64,000 bases of DNA, from contig NZ_CP022203.1 of assembly GCF_002305895.1 (NCBI RefSeq), positions 536,501 to 600,500 of the forward strand, read 5' to 3'. Below, piece by piece: positions 16,660 through 25,704 of the stretch (positions are counted from its first letter, which is position 1; each line of letters begins with the position of its first letter). The notes beneath the pieces are model-generated. The model worked only from the letters and a program-made list of their open reading frames with translations, searched no databases and was not told the origin of the DNA. Made by a program: the position numbers and the translations under genes. This DNA is from Corallococcus macrosporus DSM 14697. Its GTDB lineage: Bacteria; Myxococcota; Myxococcia; Myxococcales; Myxococcaceae.

Positions 16660-17373
16660 TCAGGTGTCGCTGTTGGGGCCCTCCAGGCGCGGGCGGTCGT
16701 CTCCCCGCTTGCCCAGGGCACGTCGCTGGAGGGACTCGCGCCAGCGCGGCGTCAGCAGGGGACACGCGGCCAGCGCCGCGGCGGCCTCGGGGGCGTGGCC
16801 GTGCATGGCCTGGTTGGCGCAAGCGACGGTGAAGGCGGGGAAGGGGCGCTCCAGCAGCGTCACCGCGTCCCCCTCCTGGACACGGCCTTCCTCCAGCACG
16901 CGGTAGTACCAGCCGGTGCGGCCCGTCTGCTGAATCAGCAGCGACAGGTCGCGGCGTCCCCAGCGGCGCGCGGGCTTCCAACAGGGCTGGCGGGGCTGGG
17001 ACACCTGCACGCGCGCGTGGCCCACGCGCAGCACGTCCCCGATGCAGACGTCCGCCTCCGTGCCGTGGGAGAACACCCAGTTCTCACCGAAGGCCCCCGG
17101 GCCGATGTCCTCGCGCGAGAGGTGTTCGCGCCAGAAGTCGTAGTGCGTGGCGGGATAGGCGAAGACCGCCTTCTCCGGGCCGCCGTGGACCTTGCGGTCC
17201 GCCTGGCCGTCTCCGGCGAGCCCCGTCACGGACAGCCACACCGGGCCTGTCACTGGCGCCTTGAAGATGGCGCTGGTCCAGGGCCGCTCCAGCGGCGAGG
17301 CGGCCCCGGCCACGCCCAGCTCCCGGGGCAGGCCCACTCGCAGCGACAGCAGGCGCGTCACGGGGGTGTCCAT
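16660..17373 (-). CDS. MOSC domain protein, YiiM-like
   Basis: A 237-residue cytosolic protein with a MOSC domain (about residues 40-160) followed by a C-terminal helical extension, the layout of the YiiM group. Diagnostic stretches are GDGQADRKVHGGPEKAV, AFGENWV and SQPRQPCWK, the last holding the conserved cysteine thought to bind the sulphur of the molybdenum cofactor. YiiM-type proteins use molybdenum cofactor to reduce N-hydroxylated bases; the exact substrate here is not known. The ATG at 17373 gives the usual N-terminus but lacks a clear ribosome site, so the start is less certain. It sits between two PGTGG lipoprotein genes on the same strand. Confidence 0.9.
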   Translation of the reverse strand: MDTPVTRLLSLRVGLPRELGVAGAASPLERPWTSAIFKAPVTGPVWLSVTGLAGDGQADRKVHGGPEKAVFAYPATHYDFWREHLSREDIGPGAFGENWVFSHGTEADVCIGDVLRVGHARVQVSQPRQPCWKPARRWGRRDLSLLIQQTGRTGWYYRVLEEGRVQEGDAVTLLERPFPAFTVACANQAMHGHAPEAAAALAACPLLTPRWRESLQRRALGKRGDDRPRLEGPNSDT

Positions 17374-17415
17374 GGCCGCGGGACAAAGCAGGCGCGCGCG
17401 CCCCTGTCCAGCACG

Positions 17416-17439
17416 GCGGCGCCCCACCGGCGGCGCCGC
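17416..17439 (-). terminator. Hairpin after PGTGG lipoprotein gene
   Basis: An 8-bp perfect stem (GCGGCGCC/GGCGCCGC) with an 8-base loop lies between the stop of the lipoprotein gene at 17490 and the MOSC gene. It is placed to end the former's transcript. Confidence 0.4.
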
Positions 17440-17489
17440 GGGCCTCGCGGTGCCGGGTGGGGCGCGGCGTCAGGGCACCAGGGTGGCGC

Positions 17490-18014
17490 CTAGTAGCCCG
17501 TGCCCGCGTCGTTCAGGACGCCGGAGGGCGCGGGGACGGTGTTGGACGTCCCGGTGCCCGGCGTGGTGTCCAGACCGGGCGTCGTGACGCTGGGGCTGGG
17601 GAGGGTCCCCATGCCGGAGCCGCCCGTGCCCGCGTCCGCGCCGTAGGGCGTGGTGGTGCCCGGGACGGTGGACGTGCTGCCCTGCGCGCCCGTGTCGTAG
17701 GGCGTCGTGGTGCCGGAGCCGCCCGTGCCCGGCGTCGTCGTGGACGTGCCCGGGGGCAGGGTGTTGGGGTTCGTCGCCGGGGGCAACGTGTTGGGGTTCG
17801 TGTTCGTCGAGCCCGTCCGCGGGGTGGTGCCAGGGCCGCTGGTGCTCGGCGAGGTGTTGCCCGGCGCGGTGCCCGGCGTCACCGTCTGTCCGGTGGCCGG
17901 GTCCACCTGGGCCACCTGCACCGGGGCCTCCGTCGCGCTGCACGCGGTGGCCAACGCCAGGGTGCCCGCCAGTGCACCTGCCCACAGCCATCCCCGCTTC
18001 ATCTGCTTCGCCAT
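17490..18014 (-). CDS. Low-complexity lipoprotein rich in Thr, Pro and Gly
   Basis: A 174-residue lipoprotein with lipobox ATAC at about residue 25 of a clear signal peptide. The ATG at 18014 has GGAGGGAG 4 bases upstream. The mature protein consists almost entirely of Thr, Pro, Gly, Asn and Ser, with repeated TPGT, NPNTLPP and PGTGGSG elements; it has no secondary-structure signature and only the lipidated cysteine. It shares the PGTGG element with the lipoprotein at 15986, suggesting they are related by duplication or by expansion of the same repeat. Function unknown. It lies 31 bases downstream of the MMPL transporter gene on the same strand and could be its operon partner. Confidence 0.8.
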   Translation of the reverse strand: MAKQMKRGWLWAGALAGTLALATACSATEAPVQVAQVDPATGQTVTPGTAPGNTSPSTSGPGTTPRTGSTNTNPNTLPPATNPNTLPPGTSTTTPGTGGSGTTTPYDTGAQGSTSTVPGTTTPYGADAGTGGSGMGTLPSPSVTTPGLDTTPGTGTSNTVPAPSGVLNDAGTGY

Positions 18015-18045
18015 GTCGCTCCCTCCGTCGTGGGTGTTGTGTGTT

Positions 18046-20580
18046 TCAGCTTGCGTGCGTGGGCTCGCCGCGCCCCGAGTGCCGCGGCGGCTCCGGTTTC
18101 CGTGATTCCTTTCGGGCGGGGTGGCGCTTCAGCCTGCGCTCCGACAGCACCAGCAGCAGGGCCGGGAAGGCCACCAGCATGATGAGGAGGTTGGTGGCGA
18201 AGCCCAGATTGGCAAGTGCGCCAATGGAGTTGAGGCCCGGGTGGTCAGCGAGGAAGAGGGCGCCGAAGCCCATCGCGCTGGTGAGCAGGCCGCCGCAGAT
18301 GGCCTTCCCCGTCTCCGAATACACGGACACGAAGTCCTGGCCTGGTGACGACAGGCGCGTCAGCAGGTGCACCCCGGCGTCCACCGTCGTCCCGATGAGC
18401 ACCGGGATGACGAGGATGTTGAGGTAGTTGAAGTCCAGTCCCAGCAGCGGCATCAGCCCCAGCAGCGCGGCCAGGGACACCACGGTGGGCGCCATGCACA
18501 AGAGGGCGATGCGGAGCCCACCCAGCGTCAGCCACATGGCCAGCAGCACCGCCAGCGTGGTGCCTCCGAGGATGAGCGGCGCCTCGCGCGTCACCATGTC
18601 CAGGATGTCCGCCATCACCATGGACTCACCCGCCGCGGAGACGCGCGTGCCGTCCGGTGTCCCCGCGCCGCGAATCTCACGCGCCAGGGCGCGGACCGCC
18701 ATCCCGTCCGACTGGTCCACGGAGGGGTACACCATCACGAAACCGCCCGGTGCACCCTGTCTGCCCACGAACTGCTGACGCACGCTGGGAGGCAGGTCGT
18801 CACGGGTGAAGGGCGGCGAGGCCGCTTGCCGGCGCAGCGCGTCCACCTGCTCCCGCTGCCGCGGCTCCAGCCGCTCCTCGGGGACGCGCTCCAGCAGCCG
18901 GGAGATGTCCTGGAGCACCCGCTGCTTGCGGGGTTGCTCCGCCGGCACCAGCGAGGACAGCGAGGCCACGAAGTCGATGGTGGAGTCCTCGCCGCGCTCG
19001 CGCTGCCGCGCGTGGAGCCGCTCCACCATCGCCTGCTCTTCCTGGGGCGAGCCGGTGAGCACCACCACCGGCGTCTGGGAATAGCCGATGAGGCGGTTGA
19101 CCTCGCGGTCCAGCACGAAGGAGGGCAGGTCCTGGTCCTCCAGCGAGCCGAAGTCGAAGTCGAAGCGCACGCGCCCCGCCTGGCTCAGCAGCCCGAGCAG
19201 CACCACCGCGGACAGGACGGTGACGACGCGGCGGCGCCGCAGCAGCAGGTGGCCCATGGGGGAGCGCGCCGTGGTGACGGACGCGCGGCGGGGCGTCCAC
19301 CCCCAGCGCGAGGCCAGGCCCAGCATCGCCGGCAGCACCAGGACATACGCGGCGATGAGCACCACCATGCCCACGCCCGCAATGACGCCGAACTCGCGGA
19401 ACGCGCGGAAGCGCGAGGTGCCCAGCACGAAGAAGGTGAGCGCCGCCACCAGCGCGGAGACCAGCGCGGCGCCGCCGGTGTGCGTGAAGGCCGCGCGCGT
19501 GGCGGCCTCGGACGTGTGGCCCTCGCCGCGCAGGTGCAGGTAGCGCCCCAGCAGGTGGATGCCGTGCTCCAGGCCCAGGCCGCCCAGGATGGCGCCCAGG
19601 AAGCCCGTGAGGAGGTTGACCTCGCCGAAGACGAGCGCCACCAGGCCGTAGGTCCACGCGAGGCCCACGCCCACGGGCGTCAGCACCAGCCCCACGGCCA
19701 GCGCGCTGCGGAAGTGGAAGAGGAGGTAGAGCAGCATCAGCGACGTGGCCACCGCCGAGGCCACGCCGATGTCGCGCGCGATCTGCTTCTGCTGGTCCAG
19801 CTTCTTCTGGAAGGTGCCGGTGAGGTCCACCTGGAAGCCGGGGCCATACTGCGACAGGTCCTGCGCCGCGAGCAGCCCGCGCACCTCGTCCGTCACCTTG
19901 CGTGAGAAGCCCAGGTCCGCGGACGTGGTGTCCGGCTTGGCCAGCAGCACGATGCGGCGCTGCCGCTCGTCCAGGTAGTAGTCCCCCTCGCGAGTGGACA
20001 GCCGCTGCCCGGCGCCGCCCGCGTACTTCCGCTCCAGGTCGGAGAAGTCCAGGGACGGGGGCTCCTCTTCCACCAGGGGCACGTAGAGCGGGTTGGCCTG
20101 TTGCTGCTCCCATTGGAGGCGCGCCTCCAGGCGCCGGTGCACCTCCCGCAGGTCCTCCTCCGACAGGAAGTACAGGGCCCGGTCCCGGAAGAAGGCGCCG
20201 GGGCGCTGCGCCTCGACGAAGCGGATGCCGGGCAGCGCCTCCAGCTTGGGGGCCAGGTCATCCGCGAAGCGCTTCAGCGCCTCCGGGTCGGCGCCCTCGC
20301 CCACCACCGCCACCCAGCCGAGCGCGCCGAAGCGGCGCTCCAGCTCCCGCAAGTCCTGGACGCTCTCGAAGGAGGACGGCAGCAGGTCCACCAGGTTGGC
20401 GTTGAGGTGCAGCCCCCGCGCGAGGAAGCCACCCCCCATGGCCAACACCAGCGCCAGCAGCAGCGCCACCACCGGCCGCCGGTGGTGGTGCGCGGCCGCC
20501 GCGCCCAGCGCGCGCTCCACGCGCCCCATCCACCGCGGCTCGCCCGGAGGTGTCGTGTCGTTCGGATGCGGTTCCATCAT
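18046..20580 (-). CDS. MMPL/RND family transporter
   Basis: An 844-residue inner-membrane transporter of the RND superfamily. It has the expected plan: helix 1 (about 40-60), a first periplasmic loop (60-270), a cluster of helices (275-430), helix 7, a second loop (460-670) and a final helix cluster (675-830). Recognisable are the GLGLEHGIHLLGRY segment in the first cluster and VLIGTTVDAGVHLLTRL in the second, both characteristic of the MMPL/SSD group. Such proteins move lipids or other hydrophobic molecules with the proton gradient. Two adjacent ATG codons are at 20580 and 20577; the upstream frame extension has no ribosome site. It is transcribed away from a clear paralogue at 20977. Confidence 0.94.
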   Translation of the reverse strand: MMEPHPNDTTPPGEPRWMGRVERALGAAAAHHHRRPVVALLLALVLAMGGGFLARGLHLNANLVDLLPSSFESVQDLRELERRFGALGWVAVVGEGADPEALKRFADDLAPKLEALPGIRFVEAQRPGAFFRDRALYFLSEEDLREVHRRLEARLQWEQQQANPLYVPLVEEEPPSLDFSDLERKYAGGAGQRLSTREGDYYLDERQRRIVLLAKPDTTSADLGFSRKVTDEVRGLLAAQDLSQYGPGFQVDLTGTFQKKLDQQKQIARDIGVASAVATSLMLLYLLFHFRSALAVGLVLTPVGVGLAWTYGLVALVFGEVNLLTGFLGAILGGLGLEHGIHLLGRYLHLRGEGHTSEAATRAAFTHTGGAALVSALVAALTFFVLGTSRFRAFREFGVIAGVGMVVLIAAYVLVLPAMLGLASRWGWTPRRASVTTARSPMGHLLLRRRRVVTVLSAVVLLGLLSQAGRVRFDFDFGSLEDQDLPSFVLDREVNRLIGYSQTPVVVLTGSPQEEQAMVERLHARQRERGEDSTIDFVASLSSLVPAEQPRKQRVLQDISRLLERVPEERLEPRQREQVDALRRQAASPPFTRDDLPPSVRQQFVGRQGAPGGFVMVYPSVDQSDGMAVRALAREIRGAGTPDGTRVSAAGESMVMADILDMVTREAPLILGGTTLAVLLAMWLTLGGLRIALLCMAPTVVSLAALLGLMPLLGLDFNYLNILVIPVLIGTTVDAGVHLLTRLSSPGQDFVSVYSETGKAICGGLLTSAMGFGALFLADHPGLNSIGALANLGFATNLLIMLVAFPALLLVLSERRLKRHPARKESRKPEPPRHSGRGEPTHAS

Positions 20581-20976
20581 GGGCCTGCGGCCACCACCCG
20601 CGGCCCCGGCCCTCCCGGACGCGCGGAGGGCGGAGCGGCTTCCCCTCCCTCGTGTGCTCGCACGCGCGAGCCCGTGTCGCCGGGGAACGTGCCCACGGAG
20701 AGGGTGCGATGCAGGCGTCCACGTCTGCTTGTCCGCCCACCAGGTAGGGGCAGCCAACAGCACCCTGGGGCCGCCGTCCGCCCCGCCCCTCCCAGGGGGC
20801 CGCGGCCTGTCGGCTGTTCCAAGCGGACGAGCATCCGCTCGGAGGCCGCGTTAAACGAGGCAGGTAATTCGCAGCCTTACTTTCCGCCTCACGGCATAAA
20901 CGCGTTGACTCTCCCGTTAGCGCGTGCCCAAGGTGTCCGGCGATTCGGCCAGTCAACAGATGCAGGTGTCGCGAGC
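20581..20976. other. Intergenic region between divergent transporter genes
   Basis: This 396-base gap holds no gene I can support. It must contain both promoters. Near its right end the base composition drops, and a TTGACT hexamer is seen at 20905-20910 facing the rightward gene, but no good -10 element lies 16-18 bases after it, so no promoter is called. Confidence 0.5.
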
Positions 20977-23457
20977 ATGAGTGAGAAGCGTTGGTCGGAG
21001 CGGTTCGAGGGCGCCATGGGCCGCCTGGCGGTTCGGAACCACCGCAAGCCCGTCCAGGCGCTGCTCCTGGCCCTGGTGCTCACCGTGCTCGGCGCGTTCT
21101 TCGCCCGGACGCTGACGCTCAACGCGGACTTCGTGGGGCTGCTGCCGAAGAACTTCCCCAGCGTCCAGGACATCGAGAAGATGCGCAAGCGCTTCGGTGG
21201 CCAGGGCAACGTCGTCGTGGTGGGGATGGGCGCCGACCCGGAGGTGCTCAAGCGCTTCGCGGACGACCTGGCGCCCAGGCTCGCGGAGCTGTCGGAGATT
21301 CGCTACGTCTCCCACCAGCGGCCCCGCGCCTTCTTCGACGAGCACTCGCTCTATTACGTGGACGTCGAGGACCTGGAGACCATCCAGGAGCGCATCGACG
21401 CGCGCATCCTCTGGGAGAAGCAGCAGGCCAATCCGCTCTTCGTGTCGCTGGTGGATGAGGCACCGCCGTCGGTGGACTTCGCCGACATCGAGCAGAAGTA
21501 CACCGGCCGCGCCAACCAGCGCCTCTCCGGCCAGGGGGACCTCTATTACATCAACCCCACCGAGCGCATGGTGGTGCTGATGGCGAAGCCGCGGGGCAGC
21601 GCGGCGGACCTGGACTACTCGAAGAAGGTCGTGGGCCAGGTGGAGGACTTCCTGGCGAAGCAGGACCTGTCGAAGTACGGCCCGGGCTTCAAGACGGCCG
21701 TCACCGGCACCTTCAAGAAGAAGATTGACCAACAGCGCGTCATCGTCGCGGACCTGGCGAGCGCGTCCACGCTGGCCATGGTGTTGCTGGTGGCGTACCT
21801 GGCCTTCCACTTCCGCAGCGCGCTGTCGGTGGGCTTCACCATGGTGCCGGTGATGGCGGGCCTGGGGTGGACGTATGGCTTCGTGGGGCTGGCCTACGGA
21901 CAGGTGAACCTCCTGACGGGCTTCCTGGCGGCGGTGCTGGGCGGCCTGGGCGTGGAGCACGGCATCCACCTGCTGGGGCGCTACACGACGCTGCGCTCGG
22001 AGGGGATGAGCTCCGAGGAGGCGGTGGGGGAGTCCTTCCGGCACACCGGCTTCTCCGCGCTCATCGCGGCGCTGGTGGCGGCGCTCACCTTCCTCAGCCT
22101 GGCCATGTCGGAGTTCAGGGCGTTCCGCGAGTTCGGCATCATCGCCGCGGTGGGCATGCTGGTGAGCATCTTCTCCTACGTGGTGCTGCTGCCCGCGATG
22201 CTGGGGCTGGCCACGCGCCTGGGCTGGACGCCGCGGGTGCAGCAGGAGAGCGCCGCCGGGCCGCTGAGCCTGCTGGCCCGCTGGCTGCCGCGCTCCTACC
22301 GGGGCGTGGGCATCGTGGTGGGCGTGGCGGTGCTGGCGCTGGTGTCGCAGGCGTACCGCATCTCCTTCAACTACGACTCGCGCACGCTGGAGGACTACAA
22401 GCAGGCGTCGGCGGTGCTGGACCAGAAGGTGAATGACATCCTGGGCTACTCGCAGACGCCGGTGGTGGTGCTCACCGACTCGCGGGAGATGGAGCGCGAG
22501 GTGGTGCGGCAGCTCGAGGCGCGCAAGGCGGCGCGGGGCAAGGACTCCACCATCGACTTCGTGGGCGCGCTGGAGGACCTGGTCCCCAAGCGGCAGGACG
22601 AGAAGCAGGCCATCCTCCAGTCCATCCGCGCGAAGCTGGAGAAGCTGGACCCGGAGCGGCTGGCCGAGGACACGCGCAACACGCTGGTGCGCGCGCTGGA
22701 CATGGCCAAGGCGAAGCCCTTCACGCAGGACGCCCTGCCCCCCAGCGTGCGGCACCAGTTCGAGAGCCTGGATGGCAGCACGGGCGGCGTGGTGCTCGTC
22801 TACGCGGGCGGCATCAGCCTGTCGGACGGCGAGGGCACGCGGAAGTTCGCCAAGGAGGTGCGCGGCCTGCAGATGCCGGACGGCAGCCAGGTGTCCGCGG
22901 CGGGCGAGGCGCTCATCCTGGCGGACATCCTGGACATGGTGGCGCGCGAGGGCCCGCGCATCCTGGCCGCCGCGGTGTTGAGCGTGCTGGTGGCCATGTG
23001 GCTGACGCTGGGCAAGCTGCGCACCGCGCTCATCTGCATGCTGCCCACGCTGCTGTCCGTCGTCGGGCTGGTGGGGCTGATGTCGCTGCTGGGGCTCCAG
23101 TTCAACTACCTCAACATCATGGTGCTGCCGGTGCTGGTGGGCACCACCGTGGACGCGGGCGTGCACCTGGTGCAGCGGCTGGGCGAGCGCGGCGCGGACT
23201 TCGTCTCCGTGTACGCGGAGACGGGCCGGGCGATTACCGGCGGCCTGCTGACGAGCGCCATCGGCTTCGTCGCGCTCATCCTGGCCAAGCACCCCGGGCT
23301 CAACTCCATTGGGGACCTGGCCAACCTGGGCTTCGGCATCAACCTGGTCATCGTGCTGCTGGGCTTCCCGTCGCTGCTGCTGATGGTGGAGCGCTGGCGC
23401 CGCAAGCACAGCACGTCTCCGGAGGAGCAGACGGAGCAGCCCGCGCCCGAGGCGTGA
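20977..23457 (+). CDS. MMPL/RND family transporter, paralogue of the divergent gene
   Basis: An 826-residue transporter of the same family and plan as the one at 18046. The two share many segments in the same order: the first loop FADDLAPRLAEL with QRPRAFF, the helix-cluster motif GLGVEHGIHLLGRY, the second-loop GYSQTPVVVLT with ARGKDSTIDFV, and VLVGTTVDAGVHLVQRL near the C-terminus. It is thus a duplicated gene in inverted orientation. Its likely substrate is a lipid or hopanoid-like molecule. The ATG at 20977 is chosen from the start of the alignment with its paralogue; its ribosome site is weak. It ends with a Pro/Glu-rich tail. Confidence 0.94.
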   Translation: MSEKRWSERFEGAMGRLAVRNHRKPVQALLLALVLTVLGAFFARTLTLNADFVGLLPKNFPSVQDIEKMRKRFGGQGNVVVVGMGADPEVLKRFADDLAPRLAELSEIRYVSHQRPRAFFDEHSLYYVDVEDLETIQERIDARILWEKQQANPLFVSLVDEAPPSVDFADIEQKYTGRANQRLSGQGDLYYINPTERMVVLMAKPRGSAADLDYSKKVVGQVEDFLAKQDLSKYGPGFKTAVTGTFKKKIDQQRVIVADLASASTLAMVLLVAYLAFHFRSALSVGFTMVPVMAGLGWTYGFVGLAYGQVNLLTGFLAAVLGGLGVEHGIHLLGRYTTLRSEGMSSEEAVGESFRHTGFSALIAALVAALTFLSLAMSEFRAFREFGIIAAVGMLVSIFSYVVLLPAMLGLATRLGWTPRVQQESAAGPLSLLARWLPRSYRGVGIVVGVAVLALVSQAYRISFNYDSRTLEDYKQASAVLDQKVNDILGYSQTPVVVLTDSREMEREVVRQLEARKAARGKDSTIDFVGALEDLVPKRQDEKQAILQSIRAKLEKLDPERLAEDTRNTLVRALDMAKAKPFTQDALPPSVRHQFESLDGSTGGVVLVYAGGISLSDGEGTRKFAKEVRGLQMPDGSQVSAAGEALILADILDMVAREGPRILAAAVLSVLVAMWLTLGKLRTALICMLPTLLSVVGLVGLMSLLGLQFNYLNIMVLPVLVGTTVDAGVHLVQRLGERGADFVSVYAETGRAITGGLLTSAIGFVALILAKHPGLNSIGDLANLGFGINLVIVLLGFPSLLLMVERWRRKHSTSPEEQTEQPAPEA

Positions 23458-23553
23458 GGCCCGCTGGCCGGAGCCTGCTGGAACTTACGTCGAGGTGCGC
23501 CATGACGCGGCCATGGAGCCGGAGCGCCGCTGGTAGGCGCCGCGCCGCGCGTC

Positions 23554-24426
23554 TCAGCACCCGAGGACGGGGTAGTCCGCGGGGCGCAGGAGGAGGCGCC
23601 ACGCGTTGCCCTCGCGGAAGAGCAGCCCGGTGACGGCCTGGCCCTTGAGCCCCACGCGGACGAGGTACTGCGTGTCGCCGCCCACGCGCAGCGTGGCGAC
23701 CAGCGCCGTGGTGGCCTCGCCGTAGTCCGCGAAGCTGACGACCAGGGGCCGCCGGTCCACGTAGAGCAGGGAGGCGCCGGGCGTACCCTCCACGGCGAAG
23801 GGCGGCGCGCCCGGGTAGCACTCCAGCCGGGTGAAGGGGCCCTGCCGCTCCTGGGTGCAGGTGTCCAGCGGCACGCGGGGGTCGCCACGCTGGCCGCCGT
23901 GGTTCGTCTCCAGCGTCACATGCCCCTCCGGGCTGGTGTGCCACCGGTAACCCGGGACGGGGTAGCCCTCCGGCGTGAAGGGCCTGGCGCCCTCGTCCAC
24001 CGGCGTCTCGAAGGCGTCCGACGTCCACTGGCCAGGCACGGGGCGCTCCTGGGCCGTCCTGGGCGCCGGCAGGCTCACCGTGCCCGCGACGGTGCCGGCC
24101 AGCGCCACGAGCTGCTCGCCGAGGTCCGGCGCCCCGCTGGCCTGTGTGTAGACGCCCACGGTGTGGCAGACGGGCGGCAGCTCCGAGTCCTCGTCCCCCG
24201 TGCATACGGGCTCCGTCCCCTGGAAGCGGGCCACCGCCATGCCCTGGGTGCCGACCAGCGTCATGACCTGGAGCCGAGAGTCCACGTCCTCCGGGGCCTG
24301 CTCGCCCAGGACGACGCGGGTGGTGCGGCCAGAGACTGCTTCAATCTGGTACGGCGCGGTCCACCGCTCCTCGGCGGCGGCTCCAAACGAGGCCAGCGTG
24401 ACTCCCAGCACCATGGCGTAGCGCAT
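23554..24426 (-). CDS. Secreted protein of unknown function
   Basis: A 290-residue exported protein. The ATG at 24426 has AGGAGG 5 bases upstream and opens a signal peptide ending near AAA-EERW (residue 20). The mature part is beta-rich with six cysteines, including CTGDEDSELPPVC and CTQERQG, which probably form disulphides, and it ends on a cysteine. It has no lipobox, so it should be released in the periplasm or outside. I do not recognise a domain. It stands alone, converging with the transporter gene and divergent from the oxidoreductase gene. Confidence 0.82.
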   Translation of the reverse strand: MRYAMVLGVTLASFGAAAEERWTAPYQIEAVSGRTTRVVLGEQAPEDVDSRLQVMTLVGTQGMAVARFQGTEPVCTGDEDSELPPVCHTVGVYTQASGAPDLGEQLVALAGTVAGTVSLPAPRTAQERPVPGQWTSDAFETPVDEGARPFTPEGYPVPGYRWHTSPEGHVTLETNHGGQRGDPRVPLDTCTQERQGPFTRLECYPGAPPFAVEGTPGASLLYVDRRPLVVSFADYGEATTALVATLRVGGDTQYLVRVGLKGQAVTGLLFREGNAWRLLLRPADYPVLGC

Positions 24427-24609
24427 GACGTCCTCCTGATGGGCACCTGGGATAGCAACCGCTGTACCAGGGCCGGGGACGCCTGGATTGTGGCCGGGCA
24501 GCCACACCCGGCCCTTCGCCCGCGACGGCGCCGTGGACGCGCGAATCCGCCGATTCAGCGCGAAGCCGCGCCCTCCCAGGGACAGGGGCCGCCGGTTAGC
24601 ACTTCATCC

Positions 24610-25704
24610 ATGACGAAGCGGGCCGCACGCGATGCGAGGGCACTCGTGGCTGTGATGCCTTCTCACGAGGCGTGGACGCGGCGCGAGGCCCTGGCCCTGG
24701 CGGGGCTGGGGCTCGCCAGCGCCGTGCTGCCCCTGGGGTGCCGACACGCGATGGACTCGACGAGGACGGACGACATGGAGCGCAAGGACGTGAAGGACGT
24801 GGTGATTGTGGGCGGCGGCCCCGGAGGTCTGAGCGCGGCGCTGACGCTGGGCCGTGGCCGCAAGAAGGTCCTGGTCTGCGACGCGGGCACGCCCCGGAAC
24901 GCCGCGGCCGAGGAGGTGCACACCTACCTCACCCGGGATGGCACGCCGCCCCGGGAGTTCCGGCGCCTCGCCTGGGAGCAGATGCGCCCCTACGACGTGG
25001 AGTTGCGGGAGGCGCGGGTGCTGGACGTCGAGCGCGCGGGCGCGCTGTTCCGCGTGTCCCTGGAAGGGGGCGGCGTGGTGGAGGCGCGCCGGGTGCTGCT
25101 CGCCACGGGCATGGTGGACGTGATGCGCGAGCTGCCCGGCTACAGCGGCTTGTGGGGCAAGGCCATCTTCCAGTGCCCCTACTGCCACGGCTGGGAGATT
25201 CAGGACCGGGCCTGGGGCGTGCTGGCCGGCAACGAGATGACGCTCGACTTCGCGGTGATGCTGACGGGGTGGACCCGCGACCTGGTGGTGTTCACCGTGG
25301 ACGGCTTCGAGGCGCCCGCCGACAAGCGCGCGCTGCTGGAGAAGGCGGGCGTCCGGCTGGAGACGCGCGCCATTCGCGGCCTCATCGCGGACGGCGAGAA
25401 GCTCGCGGCGGTGGAGCTGGAGGACGGCACCCGGGTGCCCCGGGCGTTCCTCTTCGACCGTCCGCCCCAGCGGCAGACGTCGCTGGTGCAGCGGCTGGGG
25501 CTGGCGCTGGATGAGGAGGGCTTCGTGAAGCTGACAGGGCCGGGCCAGACCTCCGTCCCGGGCATCTACGCCGCGGGCGACCTGGGCACCCGGATGCAGG
25601 CGGCCATCGCGGCCGCGGGCGCGGGGATGATGGCGGCGGGCATGTTGAACCATGAGTTGAACATGGAACGGGCGGGCGCCGCGCATGGACCTGCTCACGG
25701 TTGA
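24610..25704 (+). CDS. Thioredoxin-reductase-like FAD oxidoreductase with possible Tat lipoprotein signal
   Basis: A two-dinucleotide-binding-domain flavoprotein. The FAD site is VVIVGGGPGGLSAAL, the redox pair is CPYC in a thioredoxin-reductase context (FQCPYCHGW), and the second FAD motif is GIYAAGDLGTRMQAAI near the C-terminus, so it should be a pyridine-nucleotide disulphide oxidoreductase of the TrxB-like group. The long form from 24610 (364 residues) includes a twin-arginine stretch TRREALALAGLGLA followed by LPLGC, which reads as a Tat signal with a lipobox. A start at 24655 would keep that signal; one at 24775 would give an ordinary cytosolic enzyme. No strong ribosome site decides between them. 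It overlaps the AraC gene, which may regulate it. Confidence 0.88.
   Translation: MTKRAARDARALVAVMPSHEAWTRREALALAGLGLASAVLPLGCRHAMDSTRTDDMERKDVKDVVIVGGGPGGLSAALTLGRGRKKVLVCDAGTPRNAAAEEVHTYLTRDGTPPREFRRLAWEQMRPYDVELREARVLDVERAGALFRVSLEGGGVVEARRVLLATGMVDVMRELPGYSGLWGKAIFQCPYCHGWEIQDRAWGVLAGNEMTLDFAVMLTGWTRDLVVFTVDGFEAPADKRALLEKAGVRLETRAIRGLIADGEKLAAVELEDGTRVPRAFLFDRPPQRQTSLVQRLGLALDEEGFVKLTGPGQTSVPGIYAAGDLGTRMQAAIAAAGAGMMAAGMLNHELNMERAGAAHGPAHG

Noticed and set aside
15986-18014. Regular PGTGG repeats as a CRISPR-like array
   Set aside because: Repeats are in-frame, coding and vary in spacing; no constant spacer length or palindromic unit.
20905-20910. TTGACT as a -35 element for the rightward MMPL gene
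   Set aside because: No acceptable -10 hexamer at 16-18 bases.
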